From the NCBI RefSeq assembly GCF_040954835.1, contig NC_090704.1, forward strand, positions 37,204,979 to 37,268,978: a DNA stretch of 64,000 nt. Reading direction: 5' to 3'. The stretch's first letter is position 1. Every line of letters begins with the position of its first letter. The notes below the pieces were generated by a model. It was not told where the DNA came from. It searched no databases and worked only from the letters and a program-made list of their open reading frames with translations. Origin of the DNA: Lepisosteus oculatus (Eukaryota; Chordata; Actinopteri; Semionotiformes; Lepisosteidae). Shown here one piece after another: positions 54,962-64,000 of the stretch. A program made the position numbers and the translations under genes.

Positions 54962-57560
54962 CTTGGATGGTATACCTCAGGGATTCATAGTGTAATCCAA
55001 ACAGCTGGATACGCTGTGATCTTGGCATGCAGGTGTGAAGTACAGCTAAGAGGTTCTGTTTTAAAAGGTTTTGGATTTGTGTTCAGGTTTAAGCTTTTAA
55101 AGTCATGCAATGTCTAAGTTAGGCAGGGACATACTGTACCATTGTTTCTTATTTTTGATTTTCTTGAAAAAAGGTATAGTGGGGATATAGTAAATTTGGG
55201 GGGCTTGTTCAAGATCTTAAATTTCTTTGAGGCACATCGTGTTGGCAACGAGCTATAATAACAAACTATTTTACACATTACGCTACAAAGAAAATATAGT
55301 GAAAAGGACCGGTTAAATAGGTTAAATTCCAAGATGAGAAGACAAGATTCGACTTCTGTGTAACTCTGCAGTTTACAGTCCGTCCATGGTCATTCATTAT
55401 TAATATTATTACTAATATCTTCTGTATCGCATTAACATTGGAACGGTCTTACTGTACAAGTGTAAAAAGAGATGATACACACTGTATCTCTATAACTCTT
55501 CAGTTTACAGAAAAATTCCCCTCGAGCCACACAACATTATTCGACATCGCCCTTCTTGTGTCTAATTTCCAGGGAATAACCCTCCCAAAAGGGAACAGCG
55601 CATCAGTCCTTGCTTATGGTTAAACAGTACATATGATGTACAGTGGAGTTTCAGCATTCACTTTTCTGTAATCTGTACAGAACTGTGACATCCCATAAAT
55701 GTCTGGTACCACTAAACAACACAGGTTTGAGTCGGGTGTCTATTAATAAAACAGAGCACATTCAAATACATTTACTGTATGATTTCTTTTTCAATTTCAG
55801 CTAAACGAGGAGAATACAAAGTCAAATCTGTCAGGATCTCGGAATTTAATAAGTAAGGTTGATGGTCTAAAATATTCCGTGTCATGTACATTAGTAAACA
55901 ACAGAGAGAGTCACTCTCTATCTCAAAGGTATGACCTATCTGTCTTGTCTTCACTGTTATGGTACGGTATCAGCATATTGTTAAGCTGTTTTCCGGTTAC
56001 TGGCAATTGAGAAAATAACCATTCTTCCCTCCTTTCTTTAACTTAAAGAATTCCGTAAAGAAATCCTTGATGAAGAAACTATTGCGTATAAAAATTCATC
56101 CGGATTTACACACTCACACCAGAGCCAGTTTTGCAACAGTCTCCCAGACTACAGTACTGTACAATACAAAATTAAATTTAAAATTTTAAACTGTAATTGT
56201 TGGCTGATTACTGGCTGCTTAATTTTGGATTAAGACAAAATATAGATTTTCCCAATTCGGATGTAAACCTGAAAGAGACACATTGCGTTCACAGTAAGCT
56301 GTAATAGTGGACTATTTTTATGTATTTAGCTATGTAAGAAACAAACCGAAACTAATTCTCTGATCGGGCTTTGAACCGCCTGGGTGCAGCGCGCTACATT
56401 ACAGTCCATTGCCCATTACCACTATAAGGACAATCAAAGTTTTTTTAAATGTTTTGAAAACATCCACTTGTGATATTTAAGCTGCTTAGTAACACTATTC
56501 CATGTTACTATATCTATCAAGTGGTATTAAATCAATATAACTTTTTTTACAATAACAGCAAATGGTGTTCTTACTACGTATTCTTCTAACTTTGTATTAA
56601 GTACAGTACATAAACTTTATAATGTTAGAACAAGCACATTAAAACCATAGCCCATTGTAAGTTACCAAGTTAAAGACTTTGATGCATTAAATATTTATGA
56701 AGAAGGTGGATTTCTTCTGTATTCTTTTGTCCAACTGTGCAATCTTGTATTTCAAAATATACCTACTTTTTAATCAGTTTATACATGCTGTAATATACAG
56801 TTTAAAATTATTAAAAGTGTAAACAGTATACAGTACAGTACAACTTACATTATTTACTGTAATATGAAAATGATTGTCCCTCAGCATTGACCGGGATTCT
56901 AAACCAGACATATTCTGGCAACAGCTCAAATGCTTCATATGCCACATTAAGCTTTCACTGCTCCACCTGGCGGCTTTACAAACTATTGCACCATATTAAA
57001 AAAAACCTGCAGTTACTTGCATGACCCGGCAGCCCATGCACTGCGAATTAACGCATTATCCCTCACTCATTTGGAATGGCTGGATCTGTTAATTTGTTTG
57101 CTAACATTTCTTCATTTTAGACCTTAAAATTAATTATGCATTTGGGAAATATAATAAATTGATCTTACTGGAAGTACAGTAGTTCTTCAGTTTGCTGATA
57201 TAGAAATATCCCAGCAGAAAAAAGAGATAGTCCTGTAGTGGTTCACATTTTGTTTAAATGTCAATTTAGGACAAGTGGTGTCAAAGGAAAACCTTCCTGA
57301 GATTCTCAGGTTAAAGAGCATGTGGCAGGATTGTGATAGTATCTGCAGACCAAAACATTTCAAATTGATTATTTATCTGATTATTCTCAAGCGTGTCATG
57401 TTTTAGTGCTGAAAACACCTTTCTTTGAAATATAATTTTAGAGAGAGTGGGCATTTTATTTCTTTTAACCATATGAAACATACTCATTTTTATTTCAAAG
57501 GTGTTAAAGGCTTTCTTACATATTTGTATAAGTATTCTAGAAAACACAAAACATGAAGTT
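54962..57560. repeat. Proximal spacer block downstream of copy C
   Basis: Homologous to 22806-24960. It contains a sequence at about 56364-56425 that resembles a tRNA 3' half (ggttcaaagcccg on the minus strand) but does not complete a tRNA; the A-B copy lacks its core. No gene seen. Confidence 0.75.
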
Positions 57561-57573
57561 GAAGCTAAAATAT

Positions 57574-57654
57574 TTTATTCACAAAACACTTTTACCAGAA
57601 TATTTCATGTTGAAACTCATATTGTATGAATTTCTTAAGTACAAGGCCTCTTCT
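57574..57654 (-). terminator. Copy C 3' UTR with polyadenylation signal
   Basis: AATAAA on the minus strand at 57574-57579, close to the copy B arrangement. Stop TGA is at 57655..57657. Confidence 0.8.
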
Positions 57655-63713
<6,059 letters not shown>

Positions 63714-63937
63714 CTAAAAAGGGAATATATTGGCTAAAAATATACTTCCAAAAGAAAGGGATTACTGTCAGCTACTTTAATTTCACTTTATTTTAATCTC
63801 TGTAATTGTTTCAGCTACATACCTACTTGATTCAGATGATGATTATAATTAAAAGTGGAGAATCTGATACTGTATTTCCTCATCACATTTTTTGGATTCA
63901 TAATTTATTCTTCATTCTAATATACAAATCATTGTTT

Positions 63938-63957
63938 TCAAGTCAAGTCAAGTCAAG
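63938..63957. repeat. (TCAAG)4 microsatellite
   Basis: Four perfect copies of a 5-bp unit in a copy C intron. Copies A and B lack it at the homologous position. Confidence 0.85.
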
Positions 63958-64000
63958 TTACAAGTCTTTGTTTTCAGTCTTTTTATCCAGAGCTGGTCCA

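Noticed and set aside
56364-56425. Possible tRNA gene on the minus strand
   Set aside because: Only a T-arm/B-box-like part is present. The acceptor and D-arm pairings fail and the paralogous spacer lacks the core, so it is at most a tRNA-derived remnant.

Overview
This window looks like ray-finned fish genomic DNA. It is AT-rich, has short GT-AG introns, and carries fish-type retroposons and a Gmr1-like Ty3/gypsy element; the species cannot be fixed from sequence alone. The main content is a head-to-tail tandem array of fast-skeletal-type sarcomeric myosin heavy chain (MYH) genes, all on the minus strand. Copy A (CDS 119..14609) and copy B (CDS 25061..41464) are complete. Each has 39 coding exons whose lengths sum to 5811 bp (1936 codons plus stop), two 5' non-coding exons and a TATA promoter. 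Copy C (57655..63713) is cut by the window edge and shows only its last 12 coding exons (611 residues of rod). A decayed four-exon MYH fragment (53967..54961) lies between B and C.

Layout, left to right: copy A with a foldback element in its last intron; A promoter (about 15.7 kb); A-B spacer (15.9-24.96 kb) with several retroposon pieces; copy B; B promoter (about 43.3 kb); a degenerate 5.46 kb LTR retrotransposon (44170..49634) starting about 0.9 kb upstream of the B transcription start; B-C spacer (49.6-57.5 kb), largely homologous to the A-B spacer; copy C. The repeat unit is about 26.9 kb from A to B and 31.9 kb from B to C. The roughly 5 kb difference is about the size of the LTR insertion.

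The array has clearly been homogenised. A and B are almost base-identical, introns included, over about 12 kb of the gene body, but diverge at the 3' end, at the promoter side and in a small internal island. Some exons are identical between non-adjacent copies, or between copy C and the pseudogene, while their flanks differ. The products would be near-identical thick-filament motor proteins, so the array most likely supplies gene dosage and perhaps stage- or fibre-specific promoters. I found no prokaryotic-type system, CRISPR array, rRNA or convincing tRNA gene. The least explained signals are a paired 48-nt plus-strand exon-like element in both spacers, the gene-conversion mosaic, and the integrase-before-RT order of the LTR element.
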